64,000 nucleotides of DNA from Chitinophagaceae bacterium (GTDB lineage: Bacteria; Bacteroidota; Bacteroidia; Chitinophagales; Chitinophagaceae). Made by a program: the position numbers and the translations under genes. A model generated the notes under the pieces. It did not search any database. It saw only the letters and a list, made by a program, of their open reading frames with translations, and was not told the DNA's origin. This document shows, in pieces, positions 53,780 to 62,691 of this stretch (positions within the stretch are counted from its first letter, which is position 1; each line of letters opens with the position of its first letter). The stretch covers positions 62,001-126,000 of the forward strand of contig JAFKGQ010000015.1 of assembly GCA_017307755.1 (NCBI GenBank), in the 5' to 3' direction.

Positions 53780-55366
53780 ATGAGGTACTGGGTATACCTG
53801 ATTGCGGTCATGATACCGCTGGGCGTAACCCCCTACCTGTCGGCCCAACGTGTAATGTACTGTGAGCCTGTCAGCGACCGGTTTACCGTACGTACGGAAC
53901 TGGCAGGGAAGGCGGGGGATTATTATTGGATACAAACCACCCATCGACGGCGTACCACCAATAAGACTGCGGACCCCCGCGAGACGGAAGCCCAATCCTT
54001 TGATATTTATGATTGGCGGATGAAGCCCGTGAACACCGTTCCTACGCTGCCTGTCACGGATGCTACGCTAAAGGAATATCTGGTAACGAGTCAGGATTTT
54101 TTTGATCATCTGCAGTTGCTGGGAGGTTCAAAGAAGACCACTCTTTTTCTTCAACGATATATGCCGGATGGAAGGCCTGTGGACAAGGGCCGGGTCCTGG
54201 ACACCCTGTCATTTGCTGAGTCCGGTAATAACTGGCTGCTGGTACGCAGCGAGGACGAGCAATTGATGCTTTTACTGGGTTTTCAAACCATTACCTCTTA
54301 TCCTCCCAAGCTGAATGCCCTGTTATTTGACAGGGACTGGCGGCTGCTGTATAAGCGGGTGTATGTCCATCCTTTTATCACACAACCATTTATCCAGGAT
54401 GATTTTACCAATTATCCCCTGGAGGATTTTACCAATAGTCCCGTAAAGCTGGCTAACAACGGTCAGTGGCTGATGACCTCGCCTTCCCGGACCAACACCA
54501 ATTTCTTATTGTTCCATTTTAATGCCGTGGATACGGCTATGTCTTTTAAGGAGATATTGCTGCCCGGCAATTCGGGTATGGAGGATGTCAATCTGTCTAT
54601 CGACAACCAGCGGGGAGAGGCCACTGCCGCTGTGCTTTCTACTTTTCATTACGATGTGTTGAAGAACGTGCATGTGGTGCATTATTCCATGCGTCAAAAA
54701 GCTTTTGATTTTGACAGTTCTTACCGATTCAGTACGCTCGTGCCGGGAAAGATGCGGGATGAGAATCTTACGAAGGAAAGCTTTATCGCCGTACCCGGCA
54801 ATGGGTTTATGCTATTGAAAGAATATGGCCGGCCGTTTACGGAGTGGTATGATGATGAGAGCACCTATGATCTGCAATGGGATCCAACCTCCCTGATGAT
54901 ACCCACCAGCAATCTTCCGGCAAAGACCCTCCGGGCTCCGGCGCTTCATGACGGCTATGCCCGGTTTCCCACGCTGGGCGGGTTGGGTGTGGAGCATTTG
55001 CGCGGTGATCTGGGGATCTTTTATTTTCCCTGTCGAAGGGGGGATAGCACCTGGAGCGCCGTGCTCAGCAAAGAGCAGACGACGGAGCTTAATTCACCCA
55101 ACCTGTCCTATTTTGCCGTGCCGATGGGGAACAGATTATTCTTATTATACAATAGCTTTTTCCGGAATGAGAACCCGTACGGCAGCACCACTGTATTGGA
55201 TCCAAAGGGGGATGTGCTCAGTGACGCCATCAGTCCTATGTTCTGGAAGTTCAAGACCTTCCTTCAATTCCAGCAAGCGCGTCAGATAACATATAATGAG
55301 GTGGTAATACCTTACAATAATTATTATGGGAGGAGCGGGTTTGCTGTTGTGAAGTTCGGGGAGTAA
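53780..55366 (+). CDS. Unknown secreted protein
   Basis: This 528-residue protein has a signal peptide (VYLIAVMIPLGVTPYLSAQ). I recognise no family. It is rich in aromatic residues and short beta-like stretches, such as LNALLFDRDWRLLYKRVYVHPF, NGQWLMTSPSRTNTNFLLFHFNAVD, NVHVVHYSMRQKAFDFDSSY and NRLFLLYNSFFRNENPYGSTTVLD. This repeating 'recorded value then displayed value' texture looks like a beta-propeller, but no repeat signature is clear. It is 25 bases upstream of the gamma-glutamyltransferase gene and linked to it by overlapping hairpin options, so co-expression is likely. Confidence 0.8.
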   Translation: MRYWVYLIAVMIPLGVTPYLSAQRVMYCEPVSDRFTVRTELAGKAGDYYWIQTTHRRRTTNKTADPRETEAQSFDIYDWRMKPVNTVPTLPVTDATLKEYLVTSQDFFDHLQLLGGSKKTTLFLQRYMPDGRPVDKGRVLDTLSFAESGNNWLLVRSEDEQLMLLLGFQTITSYPPKLNALLFDRDWRLLYKRVYVHPFITQPFIQDDFTNYPLEDFTNSPVKLANNGQWLMTSPSRTNTNFLLFHFNAVDTAMSFKEILLPGNSGMEDVNLSIDNQRGEATAAVLSTFHYDVLKNVHVVHYSMRQKAFDFDSSYRFSTLVPGKMRDENLTKESFIAVPGNGFMLLKEYGRPFTEWYDDESTYDLQWDPTSLMIPTSNLPAKTLRAPALHDGYARFPTLGGLGVEHLRGDLGIFYFPCRRGDSTWSAVLSKEQTTELNSPNLSYFAVPMGNRLFLLYNSFFRNENPYGSTTVLDPKGDVLSDAISPMFWKFKTFLQFQQARQITYNEVVIPYNNYYGRSGFAVVKFGE

Positions 55367-55390
55367 ATTCGGGGACAAAACTTCCCCGAA
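55355..55390 (+). promoter_or_regulatory. Alternative hairpins covering the gamma-glutamyltransferase start
   Basis: Two copies of TTCGGGGA (55355-55362 and 55368-55375) can each pair with TCCCCGAA (55383-55390). The near hairpin has an 8-bp perfect stem and a 7-base loop and ends one base before the ATG at 55392. The upstream stop codon (55364-55366) lies between the two copies. This suggests translational coupling, since a ribosome finishing the upstream gene would open the structure. Confidence 0.45.
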
Positions 55391-55391
55391 C

Positions 55392-57302
55392 ATGAGAAAT
55401 TACAGTTTTCTACTGGCGGCTCTTTTTTTCTGCCGTCTTTCTTCCTTTGCTCAACAAACTCAAAAGCCTCCATTGCATGGCAATCATTGGATGGCCGTCA
55501 CAGGCAAGCCCTTAGCCGCCGAGGCGGGGGCTCAGATCTTCCAGAAAGGCGGCAATGCGGTGGATGCTACCTGTGCGATGCTGGCTGCTGTATGCACCAT
55601 GTGGGATGTGCTCAGCTGGGGTGGCGAGACGCAAGCGCTCATTTACAATCCAAAAACGGGAAAGGTCATTGCTATCAATGCCCTGGGATATGCGCCCACG
55701 GGCGCCACGCCTGCCTTCTTTAAAAGCAAAGGGTTTAACTTCCCTCCTGAATACGGTCCGTTGGCAGCCGTCACGCCTGGTACGCCCGGCGGCCTTTGCT
55801 ATATGTTGGCGGAATACGGCACCATGAGTCTGAAAGACGTATTAGCCCCTGCTATGGAAATGGCGAGGGGATATGCTATTGAAGCACAGACCGCCAACAG
55901 TTTTGAAACGCAGAAGAAAAGGCTGAAGGAATGGCCCTATAGCAAGGCGTTGTTCCTTACCCATCCGGGGGAGAAGCGGGAGGCGCCTGAGGCGGGGGAG
56001 ATCTTTGTGCAAAAAGACCTGCTGGAAACCCTGACCAGGATGGTGGGAGCAGAGCAGGATGCGCTGAAACATAAGAAGAGCCGGAAGGAGGCTATTTATG
56101 CGGCCAGTGACCGATTTTATAAAGGCGACATTGCTCAGGAATTCGTACGGGGATGTCAGGAGCAGGGAGGGTTGATCACCCTGGAGGACCTTGCCCAATG
56201 GAAACCTGTGGAAGAAGAACCTCTTCACGTCAATTATAAGGGTATCGAGGTGTACAAACTGCAGCAATGGACACAAGGACCGTCGATGTTGCAATGTCTT
56301 AATATCCTGGAGAATTTTGACCTGAAGGGGATGGGGTATAACAGCACCCGTTATGTACATACCTTGTACCAGGCGATGAGTCTCAGTTTTGCAGACAGGG
56401 ACTTTTATTATGGGGACCCTGCATTTTCCCAGGGATGGCAACCTATGAAAGGGTTACTCAGTAAAGAGTATGCCAAACAGCGGGCGGGATTGATCGGGTT
56501 TGAAAGGAATGATGCTGTCATCGGGCCTGGCGATCCCTATCCTTTTGAGGGGAGGACCAATCCTTTTGCCGAGTTGCTAAAGCAACGGAGCGCTTTTGCG
56601 CAGGGCCAGGGTGGCGGGGGATCGACGGCGCCCAGCACCAGCGGAGCGATGAATGGGACGGCCATGACCGAAATAGATGAAGCCTTGTATCATGACCGGC
56701 TGTGGAGGGGCACCACCAGCATCGAGGCTGCTGATAAGGAGGGCTGGGTGGTTTCGGTGACGCCCAGCGGAGGCTGGAATCCTGCCTGTGTTGCGGGACA
56801 TACGGGAGTGGGTATGAGCCAGCGTATGCAAAGCTTTGTCCTGGACAGCATTATCGATCCTTTTAACGTAGTGGAACCCCATAAACGTCCCAGGGTGACA
56901 TTGACCCCCAGTCTGGCGATGAAGGATGGCAAGCCCTTATTATGTTTTAGCGTGCAGGGGGGAGATACTCAGGACCAGAACCTTTTACAATGTTTTCTCA
57001 ATATTGTCGAATTTAACATGACCGTTCAGGAAGCGGTGGAGGCTGCTAATATCAACAGTGATCAGTTGTGGCTCAGTCTGGGCGGCGAAAAGCTGGAAGA
57101 CAGGCGTCCCCGTCCGGGTCATATCCTGCTGGGTAATTCCACACCGCCCTGGGTGCGCAAGGATCTGCGACAGATGGGCTATACCGCCACCTATGGCGAC
57201 AGGACCAGCGGGCCTATCAACGCCATCTGGTTCGACTGGAAACATGGCTCCTTCTGGGGCGGCAGCAGCAATAATGGAGAGGATTATGGCATAGGATGGT
57301 AA
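55392..57302 (+). CDS. Gamma-glutamyltransferase-family protein, divergent
   Basis: This 636-residue exported Ntn-hydrolase has a leader ending SSFAQ. GGT landmarks are GKPLAAEAGAQIFQKGGNAVDA, AAVTPGTPGGL, GPSMLQCLNILENFDL and PRVTLTPSLAMKDGKP. The processing site and nucleophile is Thr441 in RGTTSIEAAD, where usual GGTs read TTH, so Ser443 replaces His. The Asp-x-Arg-Glu segment that normally binds the gamma-glutamyl carboxylate is missing (INALGYAPTGATP). The protein probably still self-cleaves but may not prefer glutathione; an acylase-type or other amide substrate is possible. It lies directly after the unknown protein at 53780. Confidence 0.9.
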   Translation: MRNYSFLLAALFFCRLSSFAQQTQKPPLHGNHWMAVTGKPLAAEAGAQIFQKGGNAVDATCAMLAAVCTMWDVLSWGGETQALIYNPKTGKVIAINALGYAPTGATPAFFKSKGFNFPPEYGPLAAVTPGTPGGLCYMLAEYGTMSLKDVLAPAMEMARGYAIEAQTANSFETQKKRLKEWPYSKALFLTHPGEKREAPEAGEIFVQKDLLETLTRMVGAEQDALKHKKSRKEAIYAASDRFYKGDIAQEFVRGCQEQGGLITLEDLAQWKPVEEEPLHVNYKGIEVYKLQQWTQGPSMLQCLNILENFDLKGMGYNSTRYVHTLYQAMSLSFADRDFYYGDPAFSQGWQPMKGLLSKEYAKQRAGLIGFERNDAVIGPGDPYPFEGRTNPFAELLKQRSAFAQGQGGGGSTAPSTSGAMNGTAMTEIDEALYHDRLWRGTTSIEAADKEGWVVSVTPSGGWNPACVAGHTGVGMSQRMQSFVLDSIIDPFNVVEPHKRPRVTLTPSLAMKDGKPLLCFSVQGGDTQDQNLLQCFLNIVEFNMTVQEAVEAANINSDQLWLSLGGEKLEDRRPRPGHILLGNSTPPWVRKDLRQMGYTATYGDRTSGPINAIWFDWKHGSFWGGSSNNGEDYGIGW

Positions 57303-57370
57303 TGGTAAGAATGGTGCAAAAAGCTGATGGGCGAATGCAACATTTTTTTTATGGATGTTATTTTTAAGAT

Positions 57371-59731
57371 ATGTTAAAGAACTATTTAAAGATCGCCTTT
57401 CGCAATCTCTGGAAGAACAAGGGTTTTTCCTTTATCAATATCACCGGACTCGCCATCGGCATGGCCAGCGCTATCCTCATCCTGCTGTGGATACAGAACG
57501 AGGTGACCTATGAAGGGTTCCATGAGAAGAAGGACCGTATTTATGAGGCGTGGAACCGGGCTGTCTTTAGCGGTGAACTTCATTGTTGGAATACCACTCC
57601 CAAGATCATGGCCAGCGCCTTGCAGCGGGATATTCCCGAAATAGAGCATGCCTGTCGTGTCAACTGGAGTCAGCGATATCTTTTTAACGTAGGAGACAAA
57701 CGGCTGATGGCGCGCGGCAATGCGGTGGATTCCATCTTTCTCCAGGTGTTCACCTTCCCTTTACTGCTGGGCGACCCCAATACAGCCCTGAAAGAGCCTT
57801 ACTCCATCATTCTTACGGAATCGCTGGCCAAGAGTCTTTTTGGCGGAGAAAACCCCATGGGCAAGACCATCAAAATAGATAGCAAGGATAATTTCAAGGT
57901 AACGGGGGTGGCGAAAGAACCGCCTTCCAACAGCCGATTTAACTTTTCGTATCTTGTTCCCTGGGACTATTTACGCAAAAAAGGCGATGACGACCAGAAC
58001 TGGGGGAATAACTCCACTCGTACTTATGTGTTATTGAAAGAAAATACCACGCTGGCTTCCGTGGCGCCCAAGGTGAAGGGGCTCAAGATGCGTTATGACA
58101 GCAGCGAAAAACATTGGGACAACTTTCTTTATCCCATGAGCAGATGGAGGCTATACTCCAATTTTAAAGGTGCGGAAGAGGATGGAGGCAAGATCGAGTT
58201 TGTGCGTCTGTTTGGCATCATCGCCGGCTTTATCCTGTTGATCGCCTGTATCAATTTTATGAACCTCAGCACGGCCCGCAGTGAAAAAAGGGCCAAGGAG
58301 GTCGGGATCCGCAAGGTCGTTGGTGCACAGCGCGGATCGCTGGTGAGTCAGTTTATCGGAGAGTCTGTCCTGCTGGCTTTTTTGGCAGGCATTGTCGCCA
58401 TCCTTATCGTACAGGTAAGTCTGCCGGGCTTTAATACCCTCACGGATAAAAAATTGTCTCTTCATTATGGGAATCCTTATTTTTGGCTGGCGGGTCTTGG
58501 TTTTGTCTTGTTCACCGGACTGTTGGCAGGCAGCTATCCCGCCTTTTTTCTTTCGGGTTTTCAGCCTGTAAAAGTATTAAAAGGGACTTTCAGGGCGGTG
58601 AATGCGCTCATCACGCCCAGGAAGGTGCTGGTGGTGCTGCAATTCAGCTTTGCCATTATCCTGATCATCTGTACCATCATCGTCAAACAGCAGATAGACC
58701 ATGCGCGGGATAGGGAAACGGGTTATAACAAAAGCAATCTTATTTATCACTTCCTTACGGGGGACCTTCGCAATAATTATTTGATGCTCAAAAGAGATCT
58801 GCTTGCCTCCGGGGTGGCCACGGCTGTGTGCCGGAGCAGCAGCCCTTTGACGGAAAGCTACAGCGACAGTTGGGGGTTTGAGTGGGAAGGCAAGGCGCCA
58901 GATGACAAGACAGACTTCTATCGTTTTTGTACGGATGAAGACCTTGTCTCCACTTCGGGGTTTAAACTGCTCAAGGGCAGGGACTTTAACCTGAAAGAAT
59001 ATCTCACGGACAGCGCCGGCATCATCCTCAATGAATCTGCCGTCAAGGCAATGGGCTTTAAGGAGCCTTTAGGACAGATCATCAAGGACAATGGGATCAC
59101 CTGGCATGTGGTAGGGGTTATCAAGGATTTTATCCTTGAGTCGCCTTATACGCCTATTGCGCCCATGGTGATCGAAGGGGCCAAGGGTTGGTTCAGCACC
59201 GTACACATCCGTCTCAACGACGTGCATTCAACCACAGAGAACCTGAAGAAGGCGGAGGCTATTTTTAAAAAATACAATCCTGAGTATCCTTTCGAATACA
59301 GTTTTATCGATGAAGAGTATGCGCAGAAATTTGACGATGAAAAGCGTACGGGGACACTGGCTGCCCTGTTTGCGGGGTTGACGATATTTATTTCCTGTCT
59401 GGGTCTGTTTGGTCTGGCCACGTATATGGCCGAGAACCGTGTAAAAGAGATCGGTGTCCGCAAAGTGCTGGGCGCCTCTGTAACGGGTATCGTCAGTCTG
59501 TTGTCCAGGGATTTTCTCCGGCTGGTGGTCATCTCCTTCTTTATTGCAGCGCCTATTTCCTGGTGGGCTATGCATAAATGGCTGCAGTCCTATCCTTATC
59601 GTGTGTCCATTCAATGGTGGGTGTTCGTGCTGTCGGGCATACTGTCGATGAGTATTGCGTTGGCCACGGTGAGCTGGCAGGCCATTCGGGCGGCGTTGGC
59701 CAATCCCGCGCGGAGCTTGCGCTCTGAATAA
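57371..59731 (+). CDS. MacB/FtsX-type ABC transporter permease (second copy type)
   Basis: This 786-residue inner-membrane permease has a typical start LKNYLKIAFRNLWKNKGFSFINI. It has a periplasmic MacB core (NPMGKTIKIDSKDNFKVTGV) and two FtsX blocks (AKEVGIRKVVGAQRGSL and VKEIGVRKVLGASVTGIV). It resembles the protein at 738-3176 in layout and length. No ATPase gene adjoins it; the ABC ATPase at 62692 pairs with a different, ABC-2-type permease. A good terminator follows at 59762. The role is probably envelope transport or stress related, not shown by sequence. Confidence 0.94.
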   Translation: MLKNYLKIAFRNLWKNKGFSFINITGLAIGMASAILILLWIQNEVTYEGFHEKKDRIYEAWNRAVFSGELHCWNTTPKIMASALQRDIPEIEHACRVNWSQRYLFNVGDKRLMARGNAVDSIFLQVFTFPLLLGDPNTALKEPYSIILTESLAKSLFGGENPMGKTIKIDSKDNFKVTGVAKEPPSNSRFNFSYLVPWDYLRKKGDDDQNWGNNSTRTYVLLKENTTLASVAPKVKGLKMRYDSSEKHWDNFLYPMSRWRLYSNFKGAEEDGGKIEFVRLFGIIAGFILLIACINFMNLSTARSEKRAKEVGIRKVVGAQRGSLVSQFIGESVLLAFLAGIVAILIVQVSLPGFNTLTDKKLSLHYGNPYFWLAGLGFVLFTGLLAGSYPAFFLSGFQPVKVLKGTFRAVNALITPRKVLVVLQFSFAIILIICTIIVKQQIDHARDRETGYNKSNLIYHFLTGDLRNNYLMLKRDLLASGVATAVCRSSSPLTESYSDSWGFEWEGKAPDDKTDFYRFCTDEDLVSTSGFKLLKGRDFNLKEYLTDSAGIILNESAVKAMGFKEPLGQIIKDNGITWHVVGVIKDFILESPYTPIAPMVIEGAKGWFSTVHIRLNDVHSTTENLKKAEAIFKKYNPEYPFEYSFIDEEYAQKFDDEKRTGTLAALFAGLTIFISCLGLFGLATYMAENRVKEIGVRKVLGASVTGIVSLLSRDFLRLVVISFFIAAPISWWAMHKWLQSYPYRVSIQWWVFVLSGILSMSIALATVSWQAIRAALANPARSLRSE

Positions 59732-59761
59732 TCTGAATCGTTAAAAATTGATTAATACGCG

Positions 59762-59789
59762 AGCGCCCTCTTCCGGGGCGCTTTTATTT
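59762..59789 (+). terminator. Intrinsic terminator after the second MacB-like permease
   Basis: AGCGCCC (59762-59768) pairs with GGGCGCT (59776-59782) around a 7-base loop, followed by TTTATTTATTAT. It is 31 bases after the stop codon. The T-rich tail runs into TATACTTTGG, which may serve as the -7 element for the next gene. Confidence 0.75.
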
Positions 59790-59819
59790 ATTATACTTTG
59801 GCGTGCATATAACCTTTGT

Positions 59820-61916
59820 ATGAAAAAACTATCCCTGCTTGTCACTGCAACAACTCTATGCCTTTTACATTTCACCGCCTATTCCCAAAACGATAGCACC
59901 CGTCTTGACGTAGGCGGCGTAGTATTAAAGCGGCCATTTACGCAAAATGTTTCCATAAAGGGAGAAGACCTGGAGAAGATGCCTTTTGCCAACCTTTCAG
60001 AAGCCATCGGCGCCTGGCTGTACGGTTCCTATACCAATCCCGCGTATATAACCTATGTGGTGGATGGGAATATTGCGAGCGATGTCAACAGCTACAGCAT
60101 TCACGATATAGAAGAAGTGGTGCTGGTGCAGAATGCGGCGGCCTTGAGCAATTTGGGCGGTAGTCAGCCGCAGATGGTGGTGATCACTACCCGGAAGGGC
60201 AAGGGAAGGTCGGGTTTGCAAGGCGCCGCACAAACTTTTTTTGTGCGTAGCCCCCAGTCGACCACTCCTTTGTATCATCAGTATTATATAGGCGCTTACC
60301 AGAACCTGGAGAAGGTGAGCTTTGGGCTTTCCGCCAATTATCTCAGGGATGTCGAACCTACCTGGAATATCAACGGTACCCATGTCATCACTCCCGATCA
60401 TATGGACCGCTGGCGGCTGAACGGCTATTTTTCCTGGCGGCCTGACCGGAAGAATACCATCGAAGCGAATGTAGGGTTTACCCCGCAAACCATTGGTTCG
60501 GAATTTGAGTATTTGACGGGGAGTGCTTCCAATCCGTATAAATATTATACTATGCAGCATGAACATACCAACCTGTTGTTGCCCCGGGTGAGATGGCATG
60601 GTGAATGGGTTCCCGGATTGAGATATGATCTGGAGGCTGGGCTGGTAACCGAGCTTCAGAAGGGGAATGCCTGGCATTTGAGCGCTCCAGTCGATACTAC
60701 CAAAGACCGCTGGTACCAGGAGAAACAAGCGACGGCGCACTCCGATCACTGGTATGTCCGTCAACGGGTGAGCTACCAGGTGCAGGCCGGCGGATGGAGC
60801 ATCGAGCCTTCCTTTAATGCGCGATATGAACATTTCAAGTTTGGGTTTTCACAAACTACGCTTAACGAGTTAGGGCCGAATGCAGGACCGGGCCCTATCA
60901 ACCCGAGCAGCAATCCTTCCTCCAGCGGTTATTGGTCCAGCTTTGGCGCCAACCTGTATCTGTTGACCCCCGCCGTGGACATCAGTTATAAAAGGGGATT
61001 TGACATCCAGGGCGGCTTTGTGGCCAACGTTTCTCATATCGAAGGAAATCCGCAAGGTGTAAAACGGGTATATCCTTTTGTCAGCACTACGGTGGACCTG
61101 CTGGGACTGGGTCAGGGTCATACAGAACAGCATAGCAGTCTGAAGCTATTTGGCTCCTATGCTCAACGCGCCAGTTTTTTTGTCAACGATTTTATGCTAA
61201 ACGATCTTTCCGGGATCAGCAGCGTTTTTGTCAATACTTCGGGATTAGGTCCCGTGTTTGGGTCGAATACAGGTGCGATACCGATATCACCTGTCGTCGG
61301 TAATATAAAATATTTTTGGATCTGGCAGACGGGCGCTGCCTTTACAAGCAAGGACAATCGTTGGCAGCTGAGCTATAATCTCGAGCGATCGAACTTTCTT
61401 ACGGTGGGGCTGCTACCCTATTCAAGTGGTTATTCCTATGTCTACTCCGAATGGAAATCCTTACGACATTTTTTGGGTCTGAATGTCAGGATAGTAGATA
61501 AAGGCGTCTTTAGCTGGCAATCGGGATTGACGACTACCGTCATCCGGAATAAGACCAATGCCTATCTTGAGAGCTATGTGTTCCCGCCTTTGGGAGAACA
61601 TATGCGTGGCAATGACAAGCCTTCCTGGACGGGCGGATGGACGCACCGGCTACGTTATAAAGATTTTTCCGCGGGGGTGGATATGTTGTATCATTTCAAC
61701 AAGGAAATAAATTTCATCACTCCGGCCGGAGATCTCACTTATAGCCGGGCCAATACCTTTGTCATACAAAATATCTATATCGCCTATAAATTACACCTAC
61801 CCGGGAAGACAGGGATCGAAATATATGCAGACAGCCGGGGTTTGGTCCGCAGCGATAAATCCATTGGGCAGGACGCGCGGAGATATTATGGCGTTGGTGG
61901 AAAGATCTCCATATGA
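59820..61916 (+). CDS. Orphan TonB-receptor-like outer-membrane barrel
   Basis: This 698-residue protein has a signal peptide ending TAYSQ. A short plug-like domain follows (VSIKGEDLEKMPFANLSEAIGAW, ITYVVDGNIASDVNSYSIHDIEEVVLVQNAAALSNLGG, MVVITTRKGKG). This mirrors the SusC plug order 'VDG ... DIE ... VLKDA ... VITT'. The rest is aromatic, alternating beta-strand sequence typical of a barrel. It lacks the carboxypeptidase-like domain, STN domain and SusC entry motif, and has no SusD partner. ATG 59820 is chosen since it begins a clean leader; the frame is open to 59748 through the terminator. Confidence 0.85.
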   Translation: MKKLSLLVTATTLCLLHFTAYSQNDSTRLDVGGVVLKRPFTQNVSIKGEDLEKMPFANLSEAIGAWLYGSYTNPAYITYVVDGNIASDVNSYSIHDIEEVVLVQNAAALSNLGGSQPQMVVITTRKGKGRSGLQGAAQTFFVRSPQSTTPLYHQYYIGAYQNLEKVSFGLSANYLRDVEPTWNINGTHVITPDHMDRWRLNGYFSWRPDRKNTIEANVGFTPQTIGSEFEYLTGSASNPYKYYTMQHEHTNLLLPRVRWHGEWVPGLRYDLEAGLVTELQKGNAWHLSAPVDTTKDRWYQEKQATAHSDHWYVRQRVSYQVQAGGWSIEPSFNARYEHFKFGFSQTTLNELGPNAGPGPINPSSNPSSSGYWSSFGANLYLLTPAVDISYKRGFDIQGGFVANVSHIEGNPQGVKRVYPFVSTTVDLLGLGQGHTEQHSSLKLFGSYAQRASFFVNDFMLNDLSGISSVFVNTSGLGPVFGSNTGAIPISPVVGNIKYFWIWQTGAAFTSKDNRWQLSYNLERSNFLTVGLLPYSSGYSYVYSEWKSLRHFLGLNVRIVDKGVFSWQSGLTTTVIRNKTNAYLESYVFPPLGEHMRGNDKPSWTGGWTHRLRYKDFSAGVDMLYHFNKEINFITPAGDLTYSRANTFVIQNIYIAYKLHLPGKTGIEIYADSRGLVRSDKSIGQDARRYYGVGGKISI

Positions 61917-61923
61917 CGGTGGA

Positions 61924-62673
61924 TCACCGTGTATTCCAGCGGAACCACCTGATACCCCAAAAAGCGAATACGATCGTATAGCCCAGTGTTACCAGCAGCG
62001 CCATCCAGCTGTGCTCATTCCAGGTGGAGGGAATAAGGGCGGCCGAGACGATGTGTTTTACGGTGCCATAAGGGCTCCATTTGACGGCTTCGCCTATTTC
62101 CTTGCCCAATACACCCAGCTCGCCAAACATCCCGATCATAATAAAGGCAAAGTATACCAGCCGGGTGGTGACATTCACCGTCTCGGGGTTTTTTATCAGC
62201 CCTACGATCACCTGGCCCAGGCTGAGATAGACGGCCCCGCCTACGATGGCGATGAGTAGTCCTCCGATGTAACCGCCGGCGCTGATGGAGATGCCGTCGA
62301 ACTTGTAGCCTACGATAAAAATGACGAGTGTCATAATAAGGATCATCAGCAACTGTACTGTCAGGCGGCTGGCCATGATCGTCCAATTGGAGGCGGGTGC
62401 TACGCGGAGACGCTGGAAGATGCCTTTGTCCCTGTCCCGGGCAATCATATTGGAATAGCCCATCAGCCCGATGGCGGTGAGCCCTACGGTGATACAATTG
62501 GAAAGGACGAATGCGCCTCCGAACTTCTCTACAAGTCCCTTCCAGGAGATGAGGATAATGGTAGGGACAAGCACGACCAGGATAGAGGCGCGGCGGTTAC
62601 GCCACAGCGTAGTCAGGTCGGCGCGTAAGAGGTGTGTGTATACGGTGGCGGTGGATGGTATAGCAGTAGTCAT
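61924..62673 (-). CDS. ABC-2-type transporter permease
   Basis: This 249-residue membrane protein has six predicted helices. It starts with a cytoplasmic TVYTHLLRADLTTLWRNRRAS head, then ILVVLVPTIILIS. The middle contains ARDRDKGIFQRLRVAPASNWTIM, the conserved cytoplasmic coupling segment of ABC-2 permeases. It forms an exporter with the ATPase encoded 18 bases upstream. Its 3' end is 7 bases from the convergent barrel gene. Drug or lipid export is the family-level expectation. Confidence 0.92.
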   Translation of the reverse strand: MTTAIPSTATVYTHLLRADLTTLWRNRRASILVVLVPTIILISWKGLVEKFGGAFVLSNCITVGLTAIGLMGYSNMIARDRDKGIFQRLRVAPASNWTIMASRLTVQLLMILIMTLVIFIVGYKFDGISISAGGYIGGLLIAIVGGAVYLSLGQVIVGLIKNPETVNVTTRLVYFAFIMIGMFGELGVLGKEIGEAVKWSPYGTVKHIVSAALIPSTWNEHSWMALLVTLGYTIVFAFWGIRWFRWNTR

Positions 62674-62691
62674 CGTTTTATAATTAATAGT

